A stretch of 64,000 nt of DNA from Burkholderia sp. Leaf177 (lineage in GTDB: Bacteria; Pseudomonadota; Gammaproteobacteria; Burkholderiales; Burkholderiaceae), in the NCBI RefSeq assembly GCF_001424345.1, contig NZ_LMPF01000003.1, positions 117,018-181,017 on the forward strand, given 5' to 3'. The notes beneath the pieces are model-generated. The model searched no databases, had not been told where the DNA came from, and saw only the letters and a list, made by a program, of their open reading frames with translations. Made by a program: the position numbers and the translations under genes. Shown here piece after piece: positions 28,670 through 40,986 of the stretch; positions within the stretch are counted from its first letter, which is position 1; every line of letters starts with the position of its first letter.

Positions 28670-28697
28670 GCCGTTTCCGGGTTCGCCTGGAAAGCAT

Positions 28698-28739
28698 AAA
28701 GCCGGTGCAATCCGAGTGTCTCGGACCACCGGCTTTTTT
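28698..28739. terminator. Bidirectional terminator, yhbY / DUF4149 gene
   Basis: AAAGCCGGTG pairs with CACCGGCTTT around an inner CCGAG/CTCGG hairpin; TTTTTT follows on the plus strand and an A-rich start serves the minus strand. The stop codon of the DUF4149 gene (28738-28740) touches it. Confidence 0.85.
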
Positions 28740-29259
28740 AGCCGCGCGCGCGACGTGCTGCGACGCTGGCTGTCTTTCCCTTCGGAACCGCGGTTTGCGC
28801 GGGGAAACGTCCCGGCGGCAAACGCCAGAACAACACCAATCCCAACACGCTCTCGACCAGATAAAACGCGCTGGATATCCCATGTAGCATGCCAAACCGG
28901 CTTGCATACGGTGATTGCGCGAGTTCCATCCCGCCTTCCTGCGCGGCGACCCGCAACGCATTCATAAAAGGTTGCAGCGCAAAATAGCCGATCAGCACGC
29001 ACAAAAGCATGCCGGTGATTACCCAGCGCGTGCGTTTGTATTCGTCGAAACCGGTACGTACAAAACGATTCGCCATGACCAGCAGCACTAGCGCGCACAC
29101 TACGCCCAGCATGCCCTCAATGCGAAACAGCTGCGCCGCGACCGATCCTGCGGAGGTCCGGTCGAGCATGCTGAACAGCACAGGTGCGGCAATATAGCCC
29201 AGGGTCAGCACGCTGCCGACCCAGATCATGGCGACGATCCGAAAGAATCGATGAGCCAT
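28738..29259 (-). CDS. DUF4149 family membrane protein
   Basis: 173 residues with four hydrophobic segments (about 5-27, 44-64, 76-96 and 130-152). The N-terminus ([32 protein letters not shown]) is characteristic of the DUF4149/TMEM205-like family, which has no assigned function. Its ATG shares one base with the greA stop codon, so the two are translationally coupled; that gene pair recurs in Burkholderiaceae as far as I recall. The C-terminus is basic and arginine-rich. Inner membrane. Confidence 0.82.
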   Translation of the reverse strand: MAHRFFRIVAMIWVGSVLTLGYIAAPVLFSMLDRTSAGSVAAQLFRIEGMLGVVCALVLLVMANRFVRTGFDEYKRTRWVITGMLLCVLIGYFALQPFMNALRVAAQEGGMELAQSPYASRFGMLHGISSAFYLVESVLGLVLFWRLPPGRFPAQTAVPKGKTASVAARRARG

Positions 29260-29735
29260 CAGACGTACTTGACCGCAATGACTTCGTACTCGCGCGCGCC
29301 GCTCGGCGCCTGCACGGACGCGACATCGCCTTCCGTCTTGCCAATCAGCGCGCGCGCGATGGGCGAGCTGATCGAAACAAGGCCGTGGTCGATGTCAGCC
29401 TCGTCGTCACCGACAATCTGATAGGTCACGGTGTTGCCCGAGTCCAGGTCTTCCAGCTCGACGGTCGCGCCGAAGATCACGCGGCCGTCGGCTTCGACTT
29501 CGGTCGGATCAATCACCTGCGCACCCGCCAGCTTCGACTCCAGCTCGGCAATCCGGCCTTCGATAAAACCCTGCTTCTCCTTGGCCGCGTCGTATTCCGC
29601 GTTTTCCGACAGGTCGCCCTGGGCGCGCGCTTCAGCGATCGAGTTGACGACCGCTGGGCGTTCTACGGATTTCAAATGTTGCAATTCGTCACGCAGCAAC
29701 GCTGCGCCACGTTTAGTCAAAGGAACTGTGCTCAT
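29259..29735 (-). CDS. greA: Transcription elongation factor GreA
   Basis: 158 residues from ATG 29735 ([10 protein letters not shown]). GreA enters the secondary channel of RNA polymerase and stimulates cleavage of backtracked RNA. The N-terminal coiled coil is plain, with the conserved acidic tip in [23 protein letters not shown] (residues about 40-62), and the C-terminal FKBP-like domain follows ([19 protein letters not shown]). It lies downstream of carB, from which a large hairpin separates it. Confidence 0.96.
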   Translation of the reverse strand: MSTVPLTKRGAALLRDELQHLKSVERPAVVNSIAEARAQGDLSENAEYDAAKEKQGFIEGRIAELESKLAGAQVIDPTEVEADGRVIFGATVELEDLDSGNTVTYQIVGDDEADIDHGLVSISSPIARALIGKTEGDVASVQAPSGAREYEVIAVKYV

Positions 29736-29763
29736 AACCAACTCATTACGCAAAAATGCAGAC

Positions 29764-29827
29764 GTAAAAAAATTACCGCGGTTAAGTGCATCTCCCGGTA
29801 AAAATGGGAGACGCCGCTTAACCGCGG
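29764..29827 (-). terminator. Large hairpin with T-tract between carB and greA
   Basis: On the minus strand an 11-bp stem CCGCGGTTAAG/CTTAACCGCGG encloses a second stem (TCTCCC/GGGAGA), and TAATTTTTTTACG follows. It ends carAB, or acts as an attenuator in the greA leader, 30 bases before the greA start. Confidence 0.8.
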
Positions 29828-29888
29828 CCCTTGATACTTAGACTTCGCTTGGAGACTGCTGATACTGCTGAGACTCGAATCAGAAGCC

Positions 29889-33143
<3,255 letters not shown>

Positions 33144-33202
33144 AACTGCTCTCAATGATTGTGTTGCGTGTTCTGGTCCGGCTGCTTATTCAGGTTGCGG
33201 CT

Positions 33203-34342
33203 TCAGGCTGCTTCTTTTTGCGCTTCCATCAGGCCGACAAAACGATCGAACAAATACGCGATATCGTTCGGTCCCGGCGATGCTTCAGGATGTCCCTGGA
33301 AGCAGAACGCGGGTTTGTCGGTGAGCGCGAAGCCTTGCAGCGTGCCGTCGAAGAGCGACGTATGCGTGACCTTTGCGTTGGCGGGAAGCGTGGAAGCATC
33401 GACGGCAAAACCATGGTTCTGCGACGTGATCACCACGCGGCCGTTTTCCAGATCCTTCACCGGATGATTCGCGCCGTGGTGGCCCGTTTTCATCTTCATG
33501 GTTTTGGCGCCGACGGCGAGACCCATGATCTGGTGACCCAGGCAAATGCCGAACGTGGGAATGCCGCGCGCGATGAACTCACGCGTCGCGCGGATTGCGT
33601 AGTCGCATGGTTCCGGATCGCCCGGGCCGTTCGAGAGGAAAATGCCGTCGGGATTCAGCGCCAAGGCTTCGGCCGCGGTGGCTTCAGCCGGCAACACGGT
33701 GACGTGGCAACCGCGCTCGGCCAGCATGCGCAGGATGTTGTACTTCACGCCGTAATCGAACGCGACCACTCTGTATTGCGGCGCTTTCTGCTCGCCGTAG
33801 CCGCTTTCCAGCTTCCATTCAGACTGGGTCCACTCGTACTTCTCTTTCGTGGAGACCACTTTCGCGAGGTCCATTCCCGACAACCCCGGAAACGAGCGCG
33901 CGAGCTCAAGCGCTTTGGCTTCGTCGTCACCCGCTAAAATGCAGCCGTTTTGCGCGCCCTTGTCACGCAAAATGCGCGTGAGTTTTCGAGTATCGATATT
34001 GGAAATTGCGACGACATTTTCAGCTTTCAGATAATCGGCGAGCGATTGTTCGGAGCGGAAATTCGACGCCAGCGCCGGCAGATCGCGAATGATCAGACCG
34101 GCGGCATGGACTTTGGTGGATTCGACATCTTCAGCGTTCACGCCGACATTGCCGATGTGCGGGTAGGTCAGCGTGACGATTTGCTGGGCGTAGCTCGGAT
34201 CAGTCAGGATTTCCTGATAGCCGGTGATAGCGGTGTTGAACACCACTTCGCCGACCGTATGACCGGACGCGCCGATCGAGTGACCACGAAAGACCGTGCC
34301 GTCGGCGAGTGCGAGGATTGCGGGAGAGAATGACGGCAACAC
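33203..34342 (-). CDS. carA: Carbamoyl-phosphate synthase, small (glutaminase) subunit
   Basis: 379 residues from GTG 34342, chosen because AAGGAG lies 7 bases upstream and the family begins (M)[14 protein letters not shown]. The N-terminal CarA domain is followed by a class I glutamine amidotransferase: the nucleophile Cys in [15 protein letters not shown] (about residue 268) and the catalytic His-Glu in [13 protein letters not shown]. It hydrolyses glutamine and channels ammonia to CarB. The gene is preceded by a strong promoter at 34604-34633 and a leader of about 255 bases. Confidence 0.97.
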   Translation of the reverse strand: MLPSFSPAILALADGTVFRGHSIGASGHTVGEVVFNTAITGYQEILTDPSYAQQIVTLTYPHIGNVGVNAEDVESTKVHAAGLIIRDLPALASNFRSEQSLADYLKAENVVAISNIDTRKLTRILRDKGAQNGCILAGDDEAKALELARSFPGLSGMDLAKVVSTKEKYEWTQSEWKLESGYGEQKAPQYRVVAFDYGVKYNILRMLAERGCHVTVLPAEATAAEALALNPDGIFLSNGPGDPEPCDYAIRATREFIARGIPTFGICLGHQIMGLAVGAKTMKMKTGHHGANHPVKDLENGRVVITSQNHGFAVDASTLPANAKVTHTSLFDGTLQGFALTDKPAFCFQGHPEASPGPNDIAYLFDRFVGLMEAQKEAA

Positions 34343-34597
34343 GGGAGGCTCCTTGGGAACACCCTGTTGCCGACCTGTCATCCGACCGTGGAGTCGCGCG
34401 CGGCCTCGTACGTGGCGCATGCAGACCGCATGGCGTTCCATGGCGCTGGCGCATCGCTCGCCATCTTTCAGCCCTTGCAATTCCGTTGAGAAAAAGCACG
34501 TTCAAGGCTTCAGGCGGGGTGCGCGCATTCGGCTGGACGCGGCGGATGAACGGTGATTAGGAGGTAGGCGCTAGGGTGTAGGTTGATTTGCTCAAAC
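34343..34597 (-). other. Long 5' leader of carAB
   Basis: If transcription begins near 34597 as the promoter predicts, carA mRNA has a leader of about 255 bases, long enough for regulation by pyrimidines or arginine. I see no classical leader peptide with an Arg or U-rich signal and no terminator hairpin. An overlapping 101-codon minus-strand frame (34200-34505) has no family features. Confidence 0.45.
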
Positions 34598-34603
34598 CTT
34601 CGA

Positions 34604-34633
34604 ATTATAGCCGGAAACAGCCCTTCCATCCAA
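34604..34633 (-). promoter_or_regulatory. Promoter of carAB
   Basis: TTGGAT (34628-34633), 18-base spacer, consensus TATAAT (34604-34609) on the minus strand. This is one of the best sigma-70 promoters in the window. Confidence 0.75.
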
Positions 34634-34705
34634 ATTTGAGACGCGCGTTACGCAAGAGGCGTTCCAGGGTGACGCTGTGAAGCATGCCTGGCGGGCGTCC
34701 CCCGT

Positions 34706-35941
34706 TCAAGACGCTACGCCGCCACGCTTTTCGAGAACGCTGCTCGGCAGCACATACCAGATGGCGCTCGCAATCTGCATCGCAATCAGCACGCCCCACG
34801 CGCTCAAATGCGCGGCGACCGGATAATGTCCTGCTTGCACTGGCCAGCGCGAGAGCATCGCGCCAATGCCGACTTGCAGTCCGAAGATCAGGATGAACAA
34901 CACGAGCGTCAGCGTGCTGTGCGCGCGGCCAATCATGTGAGTCGGGAAATACTCGGCCATCACGGCATAACTCAGAATGCCCGTACCGCCGAAAATCCCG
35001 TAACACGCGATCAGAAACGCGGGCGAGATGGGCGCGCGCATGAGCATCAGCACCTGGACGAGCACGAAGAGCGCCATGCCGAAGCCACAGAACGCGTAGA
35101 CCGTGATCCCTCGCTTGGCTAAACCGCGCGCCGCCGCGCCGAAACTCACGCAGCCGATCATCATCGCAATTCCGAGCACCGAAACCAGGACCGCCGCGTA
35201 CCGAGCGCTGAGGCCCATGACATCGAGCAGATAAGGCCGGATCCAGAGCGACTGCATTGCGTAGAAAACGCCCTGCGTCACCACTGAAAACGATGCGATC
35301 TTCCAGAACGTGCCGCTGCGCAAGATGTGCCAGGTGCCTTTGAATTGCGTAAGCATGTCCGCTTTACGATGCCCGTCATCGCGATGCTCGGGCGCGAACA
35401 AAAAGATGGCGGCGGCCACCGCGAGCGTCATGACGACAAGACCGAAGCAGATGTGACGCCAGTCGGTAACGCCCAACGTCCACGCAAGCGGCGAACCGAC
35501 CACCACGCCGCCGAGTCCGCCGACGGCCATGACGAAACCATTGACCATCGGCAATTGCGCGACGGGAAGGATTTGCGCGAGCGCCTTGAACGCTGCGCTC
35601 ATGCACACGGACACTCCCACGCCAATCAACAAGCGCCCGAGCATCATGCCTCCGATACCCCGAGCCGCGCCGAATACGCCGATTCCGAGCGCCGCGAACA
35701 GCAACATGCCGGCCGTGACGCGGCGCGGACCAAAGCGGTCGAGCAAGATGCCGACAGGAATCTGCGCCGCCGCGAAACCAAGAAAATATAGCGATGTAAG
35801 CAAGCCAAGATCAGCGCCCGACAGCCCGAGATCGTGCGTGATATACGGCGCGAAGCCCAGGTTCACGCCGCGGAAAACGTACGAGACAAAGTACCCGGCC
35901 GAGAACAGGAAAAACACGCGAAGACGAACGGAGGACGTCAT
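34706..35941 (-). CDS. Major facilitator superfamily transporter
   Basis: 411 residues and 12 hydrophobic segments. The MFS loop 2-3 signature appears as GILLDRFGPRRVTAG near residue 65, and the N-terminal helix begins VFFLFSAGYFVSYVFRG. The two six-helix halves are separated by a charged loop (APEHRDDGHRKADMLTQFKG). The substrate cannot be read from the sequence; the general look is that of the sugar-phosphate/nitrate-nitrite-like (NarK/UhpT-related) MFS proteins, not a drug exporter with an obvious regulator next to it. It is transcribed alone and ends about 70 bases before the carAB promoter region. Confidence 0.85.
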   Translation of the reverse strand: MTSSVRLRVFFLFSAGYFVSYVFRGVNLGFAPYITHDLGLSGADLGLLTSLYFLGFAAAQIPVGILLDRFGPRRVTAGMLLFAALGIGVFGAARGIGGMMLGRLLIGVGVSVCMSAAFKALAQILPVAQLPMVNGFVMAVGGLGGVVVGSPLAWTLGVTDWRHICFGLVVMTLAVAAAIFLFAPEHRDDGHRKADMLTQFKGTWHILRSGTFWKIASFSVVTQGVFYAMQSLWIRPYLLDVMGLSARYAAVLVSVLGIAMMIGCVSFGAAARGLAKRGITVYAFCGFGMALFVLVQVLMLMRAPISPAFLIACYGIFGGTGILSYAVMAEYFPTHMIGRAHSTLTLVLFILIFGLQVGIGAMLSRWPVQAGHYPVAAHLSAWGVLIAMQIASAIWYVLPSSVLEKRGGVAS

Positions 35942-35997
35942 GTGCAGCGCAGGGCTTTATAGGATTTGAAGCGGAAGTTTAACTTGCATACCCAAAT

Positions 35998-36026
35998 AAA
36001 AACGCCGTCACCTTGGTGACGGCGTG
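35998..36026 (-). terminator. Terminator after mltD
   Basis: ACGCCGTCACC and GGTGACGGCGT make a perfect 11-bp stem with a 2-base loop centre; TTTTTATTTGGG follows on the minus strand. 26 bases beyond the mltD stop. Confidence 0.9.
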
Positions 36027-36051
36027 GATTCTTGACCACTCGGACAGCTTG

Positions 36052-37710
36052 TTATTTCTTCTTTTTCTCGTTGGTCTTCGTGCTCTTCGATGCAGCGACT
36101 GCCGGCTTCACCGCTACCGGCTTGGCTTTCGCGGGTGCACTGGTTTTCTCGGCTACACGCGTCACCTTGACGGGCGCTGCGCTCGCCTTGCCGCCACGCA
36201 CTGCAGCGGCCTTCGATTGCGGCGCATGCGTGCCAATCTTCGAAACACCGCCCCGCGTCCGGCTCGTCGCACTCACCGTTTCAACGCGAACCGGACCTGG
36301 TTCGGCGGGCACGGCACGGCCGACCGGCACGTGCAGAACCATCAGCTGACCCGGCAACACAGAGTCGCGATGCGTCCGGTTCCAGCTTCTCAGTTGTCCG
36401 ACCGAGACGTTGTATCTATCGGCGAAAGTCGACATGGATTGCGCGCGACGAACCCGAATCAGCATCTTGCGGGTATCGGGGACGTCCGGCTCGACGGCCA
36501 GCATGGCGCTCTCGGCGACGTCGGCGCTGATGTCTTCGTCGTCGTCATCGCCTCGCGGCACGACGATGGTCGACCCCGCCTTCAGCCGCATGCCCGCCGG
36601 AATGCGGTTCACGGACATCAGCGTGTCGGCATCCACGCCGATTTTCTGCGCGATCACCGCGGGCGTGGCGCGTTCGCTGACCGTGTAAGTGGTCCACGAC
36701 GACAACGCGCCCGAATACGTCTTCAGATTTTTCTGGAACGTGTTGGCGTTATCGAAAGGAAGCAGGATTTGCGGGTTGGTCGCGCCCAGAATCACCGGTT
36801 TCGCGAACGACGGATTCAGCGAACGGAACTCTTCCACGGTCATGCCGGCGAGTTTCGCGGCCATGGTCACGTCGATATCGCGCGCCGTGGTCACGGTCAC
36901 GAAATAAGGATGGTTCGGAATGTCCGGCAACGTGAGCCCGTACATTTGCGGATTCGCGACGATGTTCTTCACCGCCTGCAGCTTCGGCACGTAGTTACGT
37001 GTCTCGTTCGGCATGCGCAAGCTTTGGTAGTCGGTCGGCAAACCCAGCGCTTCGTTCTTCGCGATCGCGCGCTGCACACTACCCTCGCCCCAGTTATATG
37101 CGGCTAGCGCCAGATGCCAGTCGCCGAACATGTCATGAAGACGCGAGAGATAGTCGAGTGCTGCGCTAGTAGAGGCAAGCACGTCGCGCCGCTCATCCTG
37201 AAACATGTTCTGCTTCAAGTTGTAATCGCGGCCAGTGCCCGGCACGAACTGCCACATGCCGGCGGCTTTCGCCACGGAGAGCGCTTGCGGGTTATAAGCA
37301 GATTCGATGAACGGCAGCAACGCGAGTTCGGTCGGCATGTGCCGCTGCTCGAGTTCCTCGACAATGTGATACAGATATTTCTGAGACCGCCCGGTCATGC
37401 GCTCCACGTAATCGGGGCGCTGCGCGTACCAGTTCACCTGCATGTCGACCAGGTCGCTTTGCAAGTCCGGAATCTGAAAACCTCGGCGGATACGGCCCCA
37501 CAAGTCGCCGTCGGGTCCGGAAAGCGAATCGACGGACGTCTTGTCGACGTTGATCGTTTCCTTGGCGGCGGCAGTCTTGCGGATGGTGTCAGCTACGGCT
37601 TGCTGCTTCTGGGCGGAAGGGAGTGAAGATAGGGAGTTGGTCGCTGTCGGCCCCTGGCTGGCACATGCAGCCAAAGTCAGGACGAGTAGCGCGCTAAAAA
37701 TCAATCGCAT
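36052..37710 (-). CDS. mltD: Membrane-bound lytic murein transglycosylase D-like
   Basis: 552 residues from ATG 37710. Lipobox LAAC (Cys16) marks an outer-membrane lipoprotein. The SLT domain (about 110-240) has the catalytic Glu in LALLPFIESAYNPQALS and the companion motifs GMWQFVPGTGRDY and ALAAYNWGEG. Two LysM-like repeats follow (YTVSERATPAVIAQKIG; RVRRAQSMSTFADRYNV). The tail of about 90 residues is Ala/Lys/Pro-rich and ends in a run of lysines. It cleaves glycan strands to 1,6-anhydromuropeptides. Conserved order mltD-gloB-yafS-rnhA-dnaQ as in E. coli. Confidence 0.93.
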   Translation of the reverse strand: MRLIFSALLVLTLAACASQGPTATNSLSSLPSAQKQQAVADTIRKTAAAKETINVDKTSVDSLSGPDGDLWGRIRRGFQIPDLQSDLVDMQVNWYAQRPDYVERMTGRSQKYLYHIVEELEQRHMPTELALLPFIESAYNPQALSVAKAAGMWQFVPGTGRDYNLKQNMFQDERRDVLASTSAALDYLSRLHDMFGDWHLALAAYNWGEGSVQRAIAKNEALGLPTDYQSLRMPNETRNYVPKLQAVKNIVANPQMYGLTLPDIPNHPYFVTVTTARDIDVTMAAKLAGMTVEEFRSLNPSFAKPVILGATNPQILLPFDNANTFQKNLKTYSGALSSWTTYTVSERATPAVIAQKIGVDADTLMSVNRIPAGMRLKAGSTIVVPRGDDDDEDISADVAESAMLAVEPDVPDTRKMLIRVRRAQSMSTFADRYNVSVGQLRSWNRTHRDSVLPGQLMVLHVPVGRAVPAEPGPVRVETVSATSRTRGGVSKIGTHAPQSKAAAVRGGKASAAPVKVTRVAEKTSAPAKAKPVAVKPAVAASKSTKTNEKKKK

Positions 37711-37867
37711 GAACGTCTCGGATTCCAAAAAATGTGCTTGGAAATTTGGACCCGATAGTACGGAACCGCACGCATCACGTCAATATAAATGCAAAAAACT
37801 CAGCAAAATCCGGGACCTGCAATGCTTTCCAACGTTTCAGATGAAGATAACCGCACTGTATCTCTCG

Positions 37868-38671
37868 TTAACGAAATTTGTCTTTCCAACCGCGCACGAG
37901 CGTGAAGGCGTCGAGCCGGTCGCGAACCGGGCGCCCGAACTGGGCGGCGAGCGTAGCGCGGACATTTTTATTGTCCACGCGCAAGAACGGGTTGACCTGG
38001 CGTTCGTGCAATAGCGTGGTGGGAATGGTCGGCTGATTTTGTGCGCGCAAATCCTCCGCGGTCTGCTGCCAGGCAGCGAGCGCCGCGTTGTCAGGGTCCG
38101 CCGCGCGTGCAAAGCGGATGTTCGACAGCGTATATTCATGTGCGCAGTGGACGAGCGTTGCGTCGGGAAGCGCTGCGAGCGCGTCGAGAGAAGTCAGCAT
38201 TTGCTGCGGCGTGCCTTCGAAGAGCCGGCCGCAACCGCTCGCGAACAATGTGTCGCCGCAGAAAAGATGCGGCGTGCCTTCTGTATCCGCAGCCTGAAAA
38301 AACGCGATGTGCCCGGCAGTGTGCCCCGGTACATCGATAACAGAACATTCCAGCGCGGGACTCGCGATACTGACGGTGTCTCCCTGCTTCACGCGCCGCG
38401 TCAGATGGTCGATCGCCTCGCTGGCCGGGCCGATCACGGGGATTTCACCATCGGCCGATTGGCTAACGAGCAGTTTTGCGACGCCGCCGACGTGGTCGTG
38501 ATGATGGTGCGTGAGTAAAATAGCAGTCAGCCGCCAACCGCGCTTGGTCAAATAAGCTTCGACAGGCGCGGCATCGCCAGGATCGACAACGACGGCGTCT
38601 TGTCCGTCGGAGATCACCCAGATGTAGTTGTCTTCAAACGCCGGAACCGGCACGTACTCAAGCGTTTTCAT
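37868..38671 (-). CDS. gloB: Hydroxyacylglutathione hydrolase (glyoxalase II)
   Basis: 267 residues from ATG 38671 (a GTG four codons upstream is possible). It hydrolyses S-lactoylglutathione to lactate and glutathione in methylglyoxal detoxification. The metallo-beta-lactamase metal motif is perfect (LLTHHHHDHVGG, near residue 55), with PGHTAGHIAFF, FCGDTLFASGCGRLFEGT and HCAHEYTLSN supplying the other ligands. The C-terminal glutathione-binding helix region ends in FRVDNKNVRATLA-type sequence. Divergent from the yafS-like methyltransferase gene, with 18 bases between starts. Confidence 0.95.
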   Translation of the reverse strand: MKTLEYVPVPAFEDNYIWVISDGQDAVVVDPGDAAPVEAYLTKRGWRLTAILLTHHHHDHVGGVAKLLVSQSADGEIPVIGPASEAIDHLTRRVKQGDTVSIASPALECSVIDVPGHTAGHIAFFQAADTEGTPHLFCGDTLFASGCGRLFEGTPQQMLTSLDALAALPDATLVHCAHEYTLSNIRFARAADPDNAALAAWQQTAEDLRAQNQPTIPTTLLHERQVNPFLRVDNKNVRATLAAQFGRPVRDRLDAFTLVRGWKDKFR

Positions 38672-38689
38672 AAGGCGACTCACCCGAAC

Positions 38690-39535
38690 ATGTCAGAGCG
38701 AACGATTATAGACTGGCCCGCCTGGACGGTTTCTGCGCCCGGCCGCTACGTGCTCGACTGGGAGCAGGCGCAGCTCGACCGCGTGGTATCGGATATTTTT
38801 GGTTATCACGCGCTGCAACTGGGCCTGCCCGGGCTCGACGCATTGCGCGAGAACCGCATGCCGTATCGCGGTCTCGTGCTCGATACCGCCAGCGCCGCAA
38901 GCGCGCCGTTCACGCTCCCGCCCGCCATTTCCGCTGATGCCCGGCCGGGCGTGACCGCGTTGCCATCGGCGAGCCGCGGTTTGCACGCGCCTTCGGGGCG
39001 CAGCGCCGTCTGGTGTGACCTGCTCGACCTGCCGTTCGAAGCGCAGAGCGTGGATCTGCTCGTGATGCCGCATACGCTCGAATTCACGAGCGATCCGCAC
39101 AGATTGTTGCGCGAAGCCGAGCGCGTACTGATGCCCGAAGGACAGTTGATCATTCTCGGCTTCAACTCCCTGAGCTTGTGGGGCGCGCGGCAATCGCTCG
39201 GAAAGGTCGCCGGACGGCCGTTCGTGCCGTCGGCGCATGAAATGATCGCGTTCACGCGGATCAAGGACTGGATCAAGCTGCTCGGCTTCGATCTTGAACG
39301 CGGGCGCTTCGGCTGTTATCGTCCGCCTCTTCTCACCGATCAATGGCTCGCGCGCTATCAATTCATGGAAGCCGCCGGCGACCGCTGGTGGCCCATTTTC
39401 GGCGCGGCCTACATGATCACCGCCATCAAGCGCGTGCGCGGCATGCGCCTGATCGGGCCGCGCAAGCTGAAGAAACCCGCCCTCGCACCGGGCCTGGCCC
39501 CGGTCGCCACGCCGCACACTCGCAACGAACATTGA
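38690..39535 (+). CDS. YafS-like SAM-dependent methyltransferase
   Basis: 281 residues from ATG 38690; an upstream frame start overlaps gloB and is unlikely. It is a class I methyltransferase of the Methyltransf_11 type: the acidic strand region [47 protein letters not shown], and a C-terminal helix-rich part ([16 protein letters not shown]). The usual N-terminal GxGxG motif is weak or replaced by [14 protein letters not shown], as in E. coli YafS, which occupies the same place between gloB and rnhA. The substrate is unknown. Its stop overlaps the rnhA start by one base. Confidence 0.82.
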   Translation: MSERTIIDWPAWTVSAPGRYVLDWEQAQLDRVVSDIFGYHALQLGLPGLDALRENRMPYRGLVLDTASAASAPFTLPPAISADARPGVTALPSASRGLHAPSGRSAVWCDLLDLPFEAQSVDLLVMPHTLEFTSDPHRLLREAERVLMPEGQLIILGFNSLSLWGARQSLGKVAGRPFVPSAHEMIAFTRIKDWIKLLGFDLERGRFGCYRPPLLTDQWLARYQFMEAAGDRWWPIFGAAYMITAIKRVRGMRLIGPRKLKKPALAPGLAPVATPHTRNEH

Positions 39536-39993
39536 TGACCCAAGATTCCACGGACAAAGTAATCGATATCTATACCGACGGCGCCTGCAAAGGCAATCCC
39601 GGCCCGGGCGGCTGGGGCGCGCTGCTGCGCTTCGGCGATCAGGAGAAAGAGTTGTTCGGCGGCGAGACGCCGACCACGAATAACCGCATGGAACTGATGG
39701 GCGTGATTTCGGCGCTCGAGGCGCTCAAGCGTCCTTGCCGCGTGGTGATCCATACCGATTCGCAATACGTGCAGAAAGGCATCAGCGAATGGATCCACGG
39801 CTGGAAGAAAAAGAACTGGATGACAGCGGCGAAAACGCCCGTCAAGAATGCGGATCTCTGGAAACGGCTCGATGCGCTCGTGGTCCAGCACCAGATCGAA
39901 TGGCGCTGGGTAAAAGGCCACGCCGGCCATCCGGAAAATGAACGCGCCGATGCGCTCGCGAATCGCGGCGTGACTTCACTCGCCGAAGGCTAA
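39535..39993 (+). CDS. rnhA: Ribonuclease HI
   Basis: 152 residues from ATG 39535. RNase HI cuts RNA in RNA-DNA hybrids. The four catalytic acidic residues are visible in [17 protein letters not shown] (Asp), [15 protein letters not shown] (Glu), [14 protein letters not shown] (Asp) and [14 protein letters not shown] (Asp), with the conserved His just before (KGHAGHPEN). The basic protrusion helix is present ([11 protein letters not shown]). Translationally coupled to the methyltransferase and followed 12 bases later by dnaQ. Confidence 0.97.
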   Translation: MTQDSTDKVIDIYTDGACKGNPGPGGWGALLRFGDQEKELFGGETPTTNNRMELMGVISALEALKRPCRVVIHTDSQYVQKGISEWIHGWKKKNWMTAAKTPVKNADLWKRLDALVVQHQIEWRWVKGHAGHPENERADALANRGVTSLAEG

Positions 39994-40005
39994 CTTTTTA
40001 TCTCT

Positions 40006-40743
40006 ATGCGCCAACTCGTACTCGATACCGAAACAACCGGCCTCAACGCCCGCACGGGCGATCGCATCATCGAAATCGGCTGTGTGGAGCTCGTGAATCG
40101 ACGGCTCACCGGCAACAACCTGCACTTCTATGTGAATCCAGGGCGCGACAGCGATCCGGGAGCGCTCGCGGTGCACGGCCTCACCACCGAATTTCTCAGC
40201 GACAAACCCAGGTTCGCGGATATCGCCGCCGAGCTGCGCGATTTCGTTTCGGGCGCGGAACTGATCATCCACAACGCGCCGTTCGACGTCGGATTCATGG
40301 ACGTCGAGTTCGCGCTGCTCGGCATGCCTTGCGTGAAAGATGTGTGCGGCGGAGTGATCGACACGCTTGTGCAGGCGAAGCAGATGTTCCCCGGCAAGCG
40401 CAATTCACTCGATGCCTTGTGCGACCGCTTTGGCATCAGCAACGCGCATCGGACGCTGCACGGCGCTTTGCTCGACTCGGAGTTGCTCGCGGAAGTTTAT
40501 CTGGCGATGACGCGCGGCCAGGAAAGCCTGGTCATCGACATGCTGGGCGAAATGCCTACGTCCGGGCCGGGTCATGCGCCGCGAATCGCGCTGGATGATC
40601 TGCAACTGCCGGTGCTGCTGGCGTCGGAGGAAGAACTGAGCGCGCATCTCGCGGCCCTCGATGACCTCGATAAAGCGGTCAAAGGCACGAGTGTGTGGAG
40701 AATCGAAACGGTTAACCATGTCGAGGTTTCGGCTGCGCCCTGA
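40006..40743 (+). CDS. dnaQ: DNA polymerase III epsilon subunit (proofreading)
   Basis: 245 residues, normal length. It is the 3'-5' exonuclease of the replicative polymerase. DEDDh motifs: Exo I LDTETTGLNARTGDRIIEIG near residue 5, Exo II IIHNAPFDVGFMD near 85, and Exo III HRTLHGALLDSELLAEVYL near 147. The C-terminal part of about 60 residues binds the alpha subunit. Downstream of rnhA on the same strand; in E. coli the two are divergent, here they are in tandem. Confidence 0.97.
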   Translation: MRQLVLDTETTGLNARTGDRIIEIGCVELVNRRLTGNNLHFYVNPGRDSDPGALAVHGLTTEFLSDKPRFADIAAELRDFVSGAELIIHNAPFDVGFMDVEFALLGMPCVKDVCGGVIDTLVQAKQMFPGKRNSLDALCDRFGISNAHRTLHGALLDSELLAEVYLAMTRGQESLVIDMLGEMPTSGPGHAPRIALDDLQLPVLLASEEELSAHLAALDDLDKAVKGTSVWRIETVNHVEVSAAP

Positions 40744-40781
40744 TCCGGTCAGCGGAATTATTGAAGCACCGGAAGAAGCAC

Positions 40782-40810
40782 TTTACGAAACGGCGAAGCT
40801 CTGACATAAT
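40782..40810 (+). promoter_or_regulatory. Promoter of tRNA-Val
   Basis: TTTACG (40782-40787), 17-base spacer, CATAAT (40805-40810); expected start about 40817, six bases before the tRNA. Confidence 0.65.
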
Positions 40811-40822
40811 CCAAAGCTCTTC

Positions 40823-40897
40823 GGGTGGTTAGCTCAGCGGTAGAGCACTGCCTTCACACGGCAGGGGTCACAGGTTCAATCCCTGTACCACCCACCA
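40823..40897 (+). tRNA. tRNA-Val (CAC)
   Basis: 75 bases with acceptor stem GGGTGGT/ACCACCC, anticodon loop TTCACAC (anticodon CAC), T-loop GTTCAATCC and encoded CCA. Confidence 0.97.
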
Positions 40898-40929
40898 GAA
40901 TTTCGCGGTTGATTGTGTACCGTGTAGAA

Positions 40930-40966
40930 AAGGCCCTCAGGCGAAAGCTCGAGGGCCTTTTTCTTT
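40930..40966 (+). terminator. Terminator after tRNA-Val
   Basis: AAGGCCCTC and GAGGGCCTT make a 9-bp stem followed by TTTTTCTTT on the plus strand, 33 bases beyond the tRNA. Confidence 0.88.
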
Positions 40967-40986
40967 GCAGCACGTGTACAAGCGAA

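Noticed and set aside
34200..34505. 101-codon frame across the carA start as a leader peptide gene
   Set aside because: It overlaps the carA coding region by about 140 bases and lacks any regulatory codon run.
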